From positions 1 through 10,251 of the forward strand of contig JAEDMN010000112.1 in assembly GCA_016302985.1 (NCBI GenBank): a DNA stretch of 10,251 bases, given 5' to 3'. This DNA is from Kiritimatiellia bacterium (GTDB lineage Bacteria; Verrucomicrobiota; Kiritimatiellia; RFP12; UBA1067). Positions 1-8,900 of this stretch are shown here, in pieces (positions within the stretch are counted from its first letter, which is position 1; each line of letters opens with the position of its first letter). Made by a program: the position numbers and the translations under genes. The notes beneath the pieces were generated by a model. That model worked only from the letters and a program-made list of their open reading frames with translations. It was not told the origin of the DNA and ran no database searches.

Positions 1-89
1 TCATCGAGAACGCGAACGAGTTCGAGGTCCGCCGCCTGTACATCCTCGTCCGCGTCGACAACCGCGGCACGATGATCCTCGTGCGGTAG
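1..89 (+). CDS. C-terminal end of an upstream protein (5' end outside window), possibly secreted
   Basis: An open frame enters from the left edge (first full codon at base 3) and stops at TAG 87-89, giving 28 residues that end ...VDNRGTMILVR. It is GC-rich at third positions, lies on the same strand as the next two genes, and stops 71 bases before the start of the next. The product cannot be identified from so short a piece. The reason to call it real is its last seven residues, GTMILVR. They match the ends of the two downstream proteins (GLCIVVR and ATAIIIR), with Ile at the fourth residue from the end and a terminal Arg in all three. I infer that it is another member of the same group of surface proteins. 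A chance open frame of this length is possible in GC-rich DNA, so confidence rests on the shared tail. Confidence 0.6.
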   Translation, partial: IENANEFEVRRLYILVRVDNRGTMILVR

Positions 90-160
90 AGGCCGGGGCC
101 TGTGTGTCGTCCGGTAGCAATGGCGGGCCGCTTGAGGGATTTCGGAGAAAGGGCAGGAAC

Positions 161-2824
161 ATGAAGTTCGATAGGATGATTCTCGGAGGGGTGGTCGCGT
201 GCGCGGCGAGCCGTCTCTGCGTGGCGGCGGTGCCGTATGCGAACGACTTCGCGACGCGGACGAGCGGTCCCGTGCAGACGGGCGCGTGGTACACGAATTC
301 GTACGTGGTCGGTCAGTGCGCGGTGAACTACACGGGCGAGAAGCTTGTCCCGACATCGGCGCTGGCTTACGGTAAGTCGGATCAGATCCAGGACAACTGG
401 ATGAAGGTGGCGCAGGACAACGGCGGCACCTTCGCGGTCAACGTCATCCCCGGCATTCAGAACAACTCGGCGAACGAGGCGCAGGGCACGGACAACCAGT
501 TCTTCCGCTTCGGCAACTCGATCGAGATCGTGAAGTCGACCGGCGTCGCCCAGTCGTTCTTCAACTCGTTCACGAACGGCGTCCTCCGCCTCTACGCCGA
601 TCTGCGCGCGCCGACGAACTGGCCGGCCGGCAACGGCTATGTGCGCATTCAGCCGCTCTACCGCGCGGCGCTCGAGACGCCGGTCTGGGCGAGCGGCTCG
701 AAGCAGACGCGCGCGTTCATGAACTTCGGCCTGCAGAAGCAGCAGAACACGCCGGGCAATCTCGCCTCGTCGATGCTCCTCGTCTACAAGGGCAACGGGT
801 CGGGTGGAAATGCGATCGAGACCCACGCCCATGCGAACCGGCATTGGTACCGCTTCGTCATCGACCTCGACCTCGACAAGGGCACCTACTCGGGCAAGGC
901 CTATGATCAGGGCGAGGTGCATCCGAAGCTTGCGGATGCGAATGGAGCCGCTGTCTGGAGCTTCAGCAACGTTGTCTGCGCGTGGAGCTATCAGAAGGCC
1001 GGGGCAGGTCCCGTCGAGGGCATCGCGATCCGCGCGGCCGACTTCAGGACGGGCAATCCCGTCGACCGCTACCTCGAGACCTGCGTCGACAATCTCGTGG
1101 GCGAGTGGAAGGCGCCCGGCGCGGAATCCTTCACGCGCTTCTACGAGAACGACTTCACGACGCGCCGCTACCGGACGATCGCACCGTCCGGCACGACGCG
1201 CCACGACTACGTGTGCGGCACGTCGGCCGCCGAAGTCCAGACCAGGCCCTATTCCGCCGTCTGCGCATCGACGGCGACGAACGCCCCCTATCAGATCCTC
1301 CGCTATGGGATTGGCTCGCTTGGCGTCAACGGCTGGAAGCGCGCCAACACCGGAGACGGACATGTCGCCGTCGTCACCCATCCCGGCGACATGCCGATGA
1401 TGCGCATCGCCGGAAACGCGGCGGGGAATGGCTTCGCGGTTGCGACGCAGACGCTCGGTGAGCCGATCCGGACGGGCAGGGTCCGCATGGTCTTCGACGT
1501 GCGCACGCCCGACGCGTGGCACTGGAACTATCACGGCGCCTATGTGATGATGGGCAACCAGACGTTCTGGGGCGCGGACAACGCGCACTTCACGGCGTCG
1601 ATCGGCGCGCGCTGGGGCATCGGTTCGGCGCAGGACTCGGCCAACACGCTCTTCCAGGGCTATTACCAGGAGTCTGCCGGCGCGCAATACGACACGTCCG
1701 TCAGCTTCAAGGGCCAGACGTGGTACCGCGGCATCCTGACGGTCGACCTCGATACGCGTGAGACGAAGGGCGTGCTCTATGAGCTCGGCGCCGATCCGGT
1801 GAAGAGCACGTACGACCACACGCAGCTGACGCCGGTCTGGGAGAAGACGGGGCATATGCGAGACGGCGTCGCCGAGATCTCGGCGATCGGCCTCGGCGGC
1901 TACGGCGCAGGTGTCGCCAGGAAGGACGGCGTCGTGCATCGCGAGTTCATTTTCTTCGACAGCGTCCAGGTCTGGAAGGAGTGGGACGAGACGGCGCAGA
2001 CGGGCACGCTCGTCTACAAGGACCTCTTCTCGACGGTGACGCGCCCCCTGTCCGGACCGCGCGGCACGCTTGTCGGCAGCTTCAACGCCGATGACGGACA
2101 GGATCACTGGGTCCGCCGCAACAATGGCGCGGGCGACTTCTGGGTCACGGGCGGTGCGAATCCGTGCGCCGCATTCTCCGGCATCACCACGCACGCCTAC
2201 GCCACGCAGGCGCTCGGTTCCCGCTACGCGACCGACAGGGTCGTCGTCCAATGCGACATCCGCCCGCCGTGCTCCTTCACATGGGGAATTACGAAGGCGG
2301 CGCTTGTCCAGATCGGCGGCGACTGCTTCCTGCAGGGCGAGGGCGGTTCGCTCAACGGGCGGCGCTTCTACGACCACGGTTCGCTGGCGAGCTTCGGTTT
2401 CGGCACCGACGACACGGCGCGTAGCGAATGCGGCGACTTCCCGACGAAGAAACTGCGCTTCTACGACGGCGACGGCGCGGGAAGCGGCACGGTCCCCTAC
2501 CGTGCCATGACGCCGGCGATCGCCTCCACGCACTGGTATCGGTTCAAGGCGGTGCTTGACATGCGGGCGCGGACATACGACGTGACGGTCTACGACCAGG
2601 GCACGGCGCATCCGACGGCCGCGTCGCCGAACGGGACGCAGATCCACGTCGAGAAGGGACTTGGCTTCCGTGCGCCTGCGACCGAGGCGGTTGTTTCGGC
2701 CATCTGCCTGAACGCCTACGGCGCCCAGGCGCAGGTGGCGAACGACCCCGAGGACCGGGGGCTCGTGCTCTATGACAACCTGAAGGTCTCGACGCCGTCG
2801 GGCCTGTGCATCGTCGTTCGCTAA
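161..2824 (+). CDS. Secreted protein with three tandem concanavalin A/LamG-like domains (887 aa)
   Basis: The start is ATG 161, chosen because AGGG at 150-153 lies 7 bases upstream and because the protein then opens with a signal peptide: MKFDR, a hydrophobic stretch over residues 6-23, and likely cleavage near AA-VPY. The mature protein is three copies of one domain, beginning at Tyr26, Tyr328 and Tyr619 with similar openings (YANDF, YENDF, YKDLF). Each copy carries a W-Y-R motif (Trp229, Trp521, Trp792). A Y-[DE] motif follows exactly 19 residues later (Tyr248, Tyr540, Tyr811; YDQG...HP in copies 1 and 3). A closing D-[NS]-[LV] strand lies 79-81 residues after the Trp (Asp310, Asp600, Asp872). 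Closing strands of this kind are common in concanavalin A-like jelly rolls, which often bind glycans. I see no catalytic residues or known enzyme motif, so binding or adhesion is inference. The protein ends GLCIVVR, like its neighbours. It has no C-terminal barrel, LPXTG or PEP-CTERM signal. The specific family is not recognised. Confidence 0.9.
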   Translation: MKFDRMILGGVVACAASRLCVAAVPYANDFATRTSGPVQTGAWYTNSYVVGQCAVNYTGEKLVPTSALAYGKSDQIQDNWMKVAQDNGGTFAVNVIPGIQNNSANEAQGTDNQFFRFGNSIEIVKSTGVAQSFFNSFTNGVLRLYADLRAPTNWPAGNGYVRIQPLYRAALETPVWASGSKQTRAFMNFGLQKQQNTPGNLASSMLLVYKGNGSGGNAIETHAHANRHWYRFVIDLDLDKGTYSGKAYDQGEVHPKLADANGAAVWSFSNVVCAWSYQKAGAGPVEGIAIRAADFRTGNPVDRYLETCVDNLVGEWKAPGAESFTRFYENDFTTRRYRTIAPSGTTRHDYVCGTSAAEVQTRPYSAVCASTATNAPYQILRYGIGSLGVNGWKRANTGDGHVAVVTHPGDMPMMRIAGNAAGNGFAVATQTLGEPIRTGRVRMVFDVRTPDAWHWNYHGAYVMMGNQTFWGADNAHFTASIGARWGIGSAQDSANTLFQGYYQESAGAQYDTSVSFKGQTWYRGILTVDLDTRETKGVLYELGADPVKSTYDHTQLTPVWEKTGHMRDGVAEISAIGLGGYGAGVARKDGVVHREFIFFDSVQVWKEWDETAQTGTLVYKDLFSTVTRPLSGPRGTLVGSFNADDGQDHWVRRNNGAGDFWVTGGANPCAAFSGITTHAYATQALGSRYATDRVVVQCDIRPPCSFTWGITKAALVQIGGDCFLQGEGGSLNGRRFYDHGSLASFGFGTDDTARSECGDFPTKKLRFYDGDGAGSGTVPYRAMTPAIASTHWYRFKAVLDMRARTYDVTVYDQGTAHPTAASPNGTQIHVEKGLGFRAPATEAVVSAICLNAYGAQAQVANDPEDRGLVLYDNLKVSTPSGLCIVVR
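230..1141 (+). repeat. Domain copy 1 of the triple jelly-roll protein
   Basis: Residues 24-327 of the 887-residue protein. It opens with YANDF, has HWYRF at 228-232 and YDQGEVHP at 248-255, and closes with VDNLVGEW around 309-316. It is the longest copy, with about 20-30 more residues than copy 3 between the opening strand and the W-Y-R motif. Confidence 0.7.
1142..2014 (+). repeat. Domain copy 2 of the triple jelly-roll protein
   Basis: Residues 328-618. It opens with YENDF, very close to copy 1, has TWYR at 520-523, and closes with FDSVQVWKEW beginning at 599. The YDQG...HP motif is degenerate here (YELGADP from Tyr540), but its 19-residue distance from Trp521 is unchanged. The sequence matches the other copies only at scattered key positions, so the duplication is old. 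Confidence 0.7.
2015..2821 (+). repeat. Domain copy 3 of the triple jelly-roll protein
   Basis: Residues 619-887. It opens with the more divergent YKDLF, has HWYRF at 791-795 and YDQGTAHP at 811-818, and closes with YDNLKV from 871. After that strand come only a short linker and the C-terminal heptapeptide GLCIVVR. No separate anchoring domain follows the last jelly roll. Confidence 0.7.
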
Positions 2825-2837
2825 GCTGACGGATTTC

Positions 2838-2851
2838 TCACGCCGGCGTGA
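2838..2851. repeat. 14-bp perfect palindrome between the two large genes
   Basis: TCACGCCGGCGTGA equals its own reverse complement. It starts 14 bases after the stop of the upstream gene and ends 52 bases before the next start. As RNA it could form only a 5-bp stem with a 4-base loop and has no T-run, so it is not a good terminator. A dimeric regulator's operator or chance in GC-rich DNA are the alternatives. Confidence 0.5.
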
Positions 2852-2880
2852 CCGGTCGCTCACGAAACTTTGGAAGAATG

Positions 2881-2894
2881 TCCCGCAACGGGAG
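2881..2894 (+). promoter_or_regulatory. Shine-Dalgarno site of the 2376-aa gene, inside a small hairpin
   Basis: The ribosome binding site GGGAG (2890-2894) lies 9 bases before ATG 2904 and decides that start. TCCCG at 2881-2885 can pair with CGGGA at 2889-2893 across a CAA loop. Most of the Shine-Dalgarno sequence would then be held in a 5-bp GC-rich stem. The ribosome site is well supported; a regulatory role for the hairpin is inference. Confidence 0.6.
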
Positions 2895-2903
2895 ACTAAG
2901 GCA

Positions 2904-5900
2904 ATGAAGCATGTACTGATCGGATGCGCATCGCTCGCGGCGCTGGGCGCGTGGGCGGACCTGTCGGTCACGTCGTCGTTGGACGGCACGACGCTGGCGT
3001 ACACCGTCTCGGGGGCGGTGGCCGCCGCGACGGACCGTCCCGTCTACCTCGCGTGGGGCGAGACCGACGGCGGAACGGACTGGGCGAAGTGGGAGGAGTC
3101 CCAGAAAGTCGGCACGCTCGCGGCGAACGCGACGTCGATGACATTCACGCTTCCGGCGCGGATCAAGGGGGCCTGCCCGATGCGCGTCTTCCTCTTCTCG
3201 GGCACGGACGGCGCGAACGTCTGGCTCGACGCGATCCGGGCCAACAGCGACCAGTACCTCAACACGGGCATCAGGCCGGATTCGAAGACCGCCTGCTTCG
3301 CCGACTACAAGATGAACGACAACGGCGTCCAGCAGCGCATCTTCGGCATGGACGGCACGGTCTGCTTCCAGACGTACATCAACGGCAGCAAGCAGTGGGC
3401 CTACACCTACAGGGACGGCGCGGGCGACTGGCAGGGCCTGGGCGTCAACGTGACGACGACCGACCGCGTGCAGTACCTCGTGGACGGCTACAACAACTTC
3501 CTGCGCCTCCAGTACGGCGGCGTCGACAAGAAGGTGGTCATCGGGCTTTCCGGCACGCGCACGAAGGAGGGCACGAACCCGGTCGGCGTCTTCACCCATC
3601 TCTCGGGCAGCGGCGGCACCCGCTACACGAACGCGGAAAATCCGCACAATTCGTATACCTACGCCGACCTCTACGGCTTCTACATGAAGAAGAGCGGCGC
3701 ACTCGTCTGCAACCTGAAGCCCTGCAGGAAGGACGGCGTCGCGTGCGCGTACGACGGCATCCAGCAGAAGTACCTCATGAGCGGCACGGCGAACGCGTTC
3801 GACGGCGTCGATCCGATCGGCGAGGTGGTCGACAGCGGAGTCGAAGGCGACACCGTCGTCTTCCAGGGCGTCGGCGCGGACCCGCTCGCGGCGGACAAGG
3901 TGACGGGCGCCTACAACGTGCGCCTCGACGGCGGCATTGTCCAGATGAACACGGCGAACGCCTACACGGGCTTCACGTGGCTCACGCGCGGCACGCTGTG
4001 GATGGACGAGATCATCGACGACACGCTGGGCGCGCTGGGCGCGAAGGGACCGCTCGTGCTCGGTCCCGGCACGCTCTCGTGGAACGGCGGGAAGGGCGTC
4101 TACAACGGCGACGTGACGACGAGGCTCGACTATGTCAACAACGGCAAGGAGGGCTTCTCCCCGGCGACGGTCTTCGCTATCGCGGAAGGCGGCGACCTGA
4201 CGCTCGGCGGCGGATTCAACAACCCGCGGGGCGCGTTCGTCAAGACCGGCAAGGGCACGCTGCGCATCCCCGGCGGCGAAGGGAAGACGATCACGCTGGC
4301 GGCGACGGGCGGCTACGTGGACGCGCTCTGCCTGCAGGCGCTCGACTTCAACGCGAACGGCGATTCGCCGACGAAGGGCTATGCGGGCTTCACCCTCGCG
4401 GGCGGCACGCTCGTCCTGGGCGAGAAGGGCGGCACGTTCAACATCAACGGCAGCGCGTCCGACGTCATGATCGGCACGATGACGAAGGACCCCGTCCGCG
4501 ACGCCGGCCAGCAGGAGGACGGCAACGGCGTCCTCGAGGTCCGCGGCGGCACGGTCTACATCAACAACTGGCTCGGCATGGGCGCGAAGTGCGGCTTCGA
4601 GACGACCACGCCGGACTACGTTCCCGAATCGGGCATCCGCGTCTGGGGCGGCAAGCTCGTCGCGAAGAAGGCGCTCGGCATGGGCCGCAACAAGTCCGCC
4701 GTGCCGCAGAAGGACGCGGACGGGAACTGGATCAGGATGCGCACGAAGACCTTCGTCGAGGTCCACGGCGGTACGTTCGAGGTCTGGAACGACGGCGGCC
4801 GCATCTCGCCGTGCGACGACGCGGGCGCGGATTCGCGCATCCTCGTCACCGGCGGCAAGCTCTTCCTGCGCGGCACGATCAAGAACGGCGTCCCGACGAC
4901 GAGTACCGAAATGTCGGTCGGCTGCTGCACGGACTGCGACAACACGATCCCGACGCGCTGCGACCTGACGGTGTCGGGTCCGGGCGTCATCGAGGCGACG
5001 GGCTTCTCCATCGCCACCGGCCGTCGGAACGTCATGTTCGACATCCTGGTGAAGGACGGCGGCAATCTCCGCTGGAACACGCTGCAGAAGAAGAACACGA
5101 AGGCCGGCTCGAAGATGGACGTCCTCTTCGACGGCGGCAGGACGGAGCTCCGCTATGCGGGCTACACGACCTGGATCCAGCCCGACATCGACACCTTCAA
5201 GATCGGCACGCGCGGCATGACCTTCACGGTCGGCACCGATGCGAACCAGAACGTCCGGAACAACATCAACAAGACGATCACGGCCGAGACGACGTATCCG
5301 GAGGAAGAGGACAGGGGCGTCACGTTCACGGCCGGCAACGCGACGCGCAACTCGGGCTTCCGCTTCATGGTGCCGCAGGCGTGGGCGGGTCCGACCCGCA
5401 TCGCGAAGTGGGGCATTGCGGAACTCGCCGCGACGGGCGCGTTTCCGGCGGGGAGCGCGGTCACGCTCGAGGGCACGGGCTCGCTGACGGTCACCAACGC
5501 GCCGCAGACGTTCGCCGCGTTCAGGGTCGGGGACGGTTCGCTCGGCGGCGCCGCGAAGCTCGCGATCCAGAAGGACTGCGCGATCACGGCGGACAAGTTC
5601 GAGACGACGGCGGGCACGACGCTCGCGCTTTCGCTCTACGCGACGAAGGGCGGCACGGACTTCCCGGCCGACGGCGCGTACGACGTCCTTGTCGTGCCGC
5701 TCGCCGACCTGCATGCGCTCAAGGCGCTCGCGAAGACCGCGGTCTGCGCCAACCTGCCGGAAGACAGGGGCTGCGTCTTCTCGGTCGCGATGGGCGAGGC
5801 GACGGCCACGCTCAAGGCGACGATCGGCGCGCCGGTCGACGACGCGCTCGTCTTCCAGAACGCGACGGGGGCCGAAGACGACCCGATCACGTTCAACGGT

Positions 5901-8900
5901 CCGGTCGCGGGGATCCGCTCGATCACGACGAACCCGACGGCGGCGGGCGGCGGCCTGGTCGACCTCGGCGATTCGCTGGCGGACTACGACGGCGTCCTCT
6001 CGGTCGGCAGCGGCACGACGAAGCTCGGCAGCCTCGCGTTCGCGGAGGAGTTCGGCGACGTGCTCACGCTCGGCCGCGGCACGCTCTGGTACACGGGCTC
6101 GGGCGAGACGATCGCGGGCCTGCTCGTCAACCCGGGGGCGAACGCGAGCTCGGTCCTGAAGATCGACCACGACCTCACGCTCACCGGCATCGGCGTCGGC
6201 ATGGGCGCGCTCCTGAAGAAGGGCGAAGGCGACCTGGTGTTCAAGGGCAACGGCGACTTCGTCCCCGGCAACGTGGACAACGCGTTCGGCCGCTCGGCGA
6301 ACGACTCCGTGAAGCCGAACGGCGACTCGCCCACGACGGGCCTCAAGAGCCTCATGGTGTCCGAGGGCCGCGTCGTGATCGGCACGAAGGACGATCCCGC
6401 GGATGCGCCGAACGTGTCCGTCGGCATCAACATGACCGTCGGCTGCCGCACGACGACCGAGAAGGACGAACGCCGCGAGACGGCGGGCGAGTTCGTGCTC
6501 AACAACGGCGTCTTCACGAGCCCCGACTATGTCTACCTCGGCTACTACAACGGCACGCCGTGGACGGATCCCGACGGCGAACTGCGGCCGAAGATCACGG
6601 TCAACGGCGGCGTCTTCAACGCGAAGGCGATCCGCATGGGCCACGACGCCAACGGCAACATGATGACGGCGTCGCCGACCCTCGAGGTCAACGGCGGCGA
6701 GGTGAACCTCTCGACCTATCTCGAGATCGGCTACAGCCCATACACGCAGACGACGGACTTCACGCCGGTCGACACGCTCGTCGTGACGGGCGGCATCCTC
6801 CGGACGGGGAAAAACCTGAACATGGGCTCCCACGCGAAGTCCCCCCAGGGCCGCATCATCGTCGGCGGCACGGGCGTCCTCGACGTCCACGGCACGATCA
6901 ACGCCGCCGCCGTCGTGACGGAGCGTCTCCAGCAGGTCTTCCTCGAGGAGGGCGGCAACATCCGCACGTGCTACCGCATCTGGTCGGACAACGGCGCGAA
7001 CAGCGAGATCTACTTCCGCGGCGGCAAGTGGACGATCGGCGTCGGCCGCCAGGGCGTCTACAACCCCGCGATCGAATACTGGAGGCACGCCTATGTCGGC
7101 AGGGGCGGGCTCTGGATGGACTTCTCCGAGTGGGAGAAGGGGCCGAGCGACAGCTCGTCGGTCGAGTGGAGGCAGAAGTTCGAGCGCGACCCCGCGCTCG
7201 CCGAGGGCGAGACGGACGGCGGCCTTCTGTTCGACGGCCACACGACGGCGATCTTCCGGCCGGGTGCGAACGGCTCGACCTTCACGGGTCCGGTCGTCGC
7301 GACGAACGGCTTCATCGTCGGCGTCGACAACGGCTGCGACTACTTCCTGAACAAGACGTTCGTCGTCCACGAGGACGGCGGCCTGCGCGCGTCGGGCAAC
7401 GGCATGTTCTTCGCCGACCTCACGCTCGGCACGGCGGGCGGCTCGAAGCCGGTCACGCTCGACTTCTGCAACAACGCCGAGTTCAAGCCGGTCGTCTCCG
7501 ACAAGGTCAAGGTGCTCTCCCCGGTCACGGTGAGCTTCCACCGCCCCGGCGGCATGTGCAACACGTACACGATGCGCGAGGGCACGATCGACGTCCTCTA
7601 CTACAGGCCGGAGGACGAGGCGAACGTGCCGCTCGAGCTCTTCGTCGCGAACGACAAGTTCCCGGCCTACACGATGACGTTCGAGAAGGGCGAGGTGACG
7701 GCGGACGCGACCGGCATGGCGGCGCAGTACATCGGCTGGAAGCGCGTGACGGCGACGATCGCGCGCGACCCGAACGCGGCGAGCGACGTCTGGACGAACG
7801 TGACGACGGGCGGCGCATGGGAGGACGCGGCGAACTGGAACGGGGAGACGACGCCGGATGAGATCGGTGCGCTCGTGCGCTTCGAGCCGGCCACGGCCGC
7901 GGCGATTCCCGTCAACCTGTCCCTGACGCACACCGCGGGCAGCGTCACGCTCAACGCGGCCGCCGCGGGCATGGGCTACGCGCTCGCGGGCTCGCCGCTC
8001 AACCTGAACCACGAGGACATGTTCACGGCGCCGGCGATCGTGGTGCCGAACGGCACGCACGTGCTGGCGAACGGCGCGACGACGGACGACACCTATGTGC
8101 GCTCGAACGAGACGACGGCGAACGGCGGCCGCACGGGCGCGATCGCCCTCGACGTCCAGACGGGCGCGAAGCTGACGGTGACGGGGCCGGTCACGACCGA
8201 TCCGAACCGCGAGCTCTTCGTCAACAACCCGAAGGGGAGGGATGGCGGCACGACCGTCCTCGCCGGCGAGCTGCACACGAAGGAGGTGCGCGTGGCCTCC
8301 GGCACGGCCGAGATCGCGGACCTCTCGAAGCTCAACGGCGCGACGCTCCGCATCGGGCCGGCGACCGTGAACCTGACGGGCGAAGACGCCGAGACGGACA
8401 GCGCGGTCGTCACCGACCCGGGGGCGACGAAGAAGACGTCCGTCCTGCGCGTCGCGAACAAGCTGACGCTCAACGGCACGATCACGGCGGGCACGAACGG
8501 GAACCTCATCAAGACGGGTCCGGGCGAGCTCGTGCTCAATGCGCGCGGCAACAACCAGCTCGGCGGGATGAACGACGGGACGGACTGGAACAGCGACAGG
8601 GCGTGGCCGGCCAATGGCGACTCGCTTGACCAGGGCAACTCGCCGTTCTGCCTCGACGAAGGCACGGTCACGTTCGGCCGTCCCGGCCAGTACGTGAAGT
8701 TCGGCGCCACGTCCGACATCTTCATCGGTTCGCAGCGGCGCGGCTGGGACTATTCGACGGACAAGGTGACGCTCAACATGATGGGCGGCGCCGCGTGGGC
8801 GAACGTGATGGGCGTCGGCCACGGCATGCGCCGCGGCGCGACGGGAGACGACTACGCCTATGTCGAGTTCAACATGCATGACGGCGTCTTCACGAACGCG

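Noticed and set aside
90..101. Small inverted repeat AGGCC..GGCCT right after the first stop codon as a terminator
   Set aside because: The arms leave only a 2-base loop (4 bp with a 4-base loop at best) and no T-run follows, so it is unlikely to end transcription.
104..160. GTG 104 as an earlier start of the 887-residue protein
   Set aside because: It would put 19 polar and basic residues before a normal signal peptide and has no Shine-Dalgarno sequence. ATG 161 has one at proper spacing.
982..2510. Alternative plus-strand frames inside the 887-residue gene
   Set aside because: They are Arg-rich shadow frames without ribosome sites, overlapping a gene with clear threefold domain structure.
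2904..2957. Lipobox-like LIGC at residues 5-8 of the giant protein
   Set aside because: Seven residues before the cysteine are too few for a lipoprotein signal, and a good type I cleavage site (AWA at 16-18) follows a proper hydrophobic stretch.
2924..7861. Plus-strand open frame of 1645 codons in another frame
   Set aside because: It is an Arg/Gly-rich shadow made by high GC at third positions of the real gene and has no start signal of its own.
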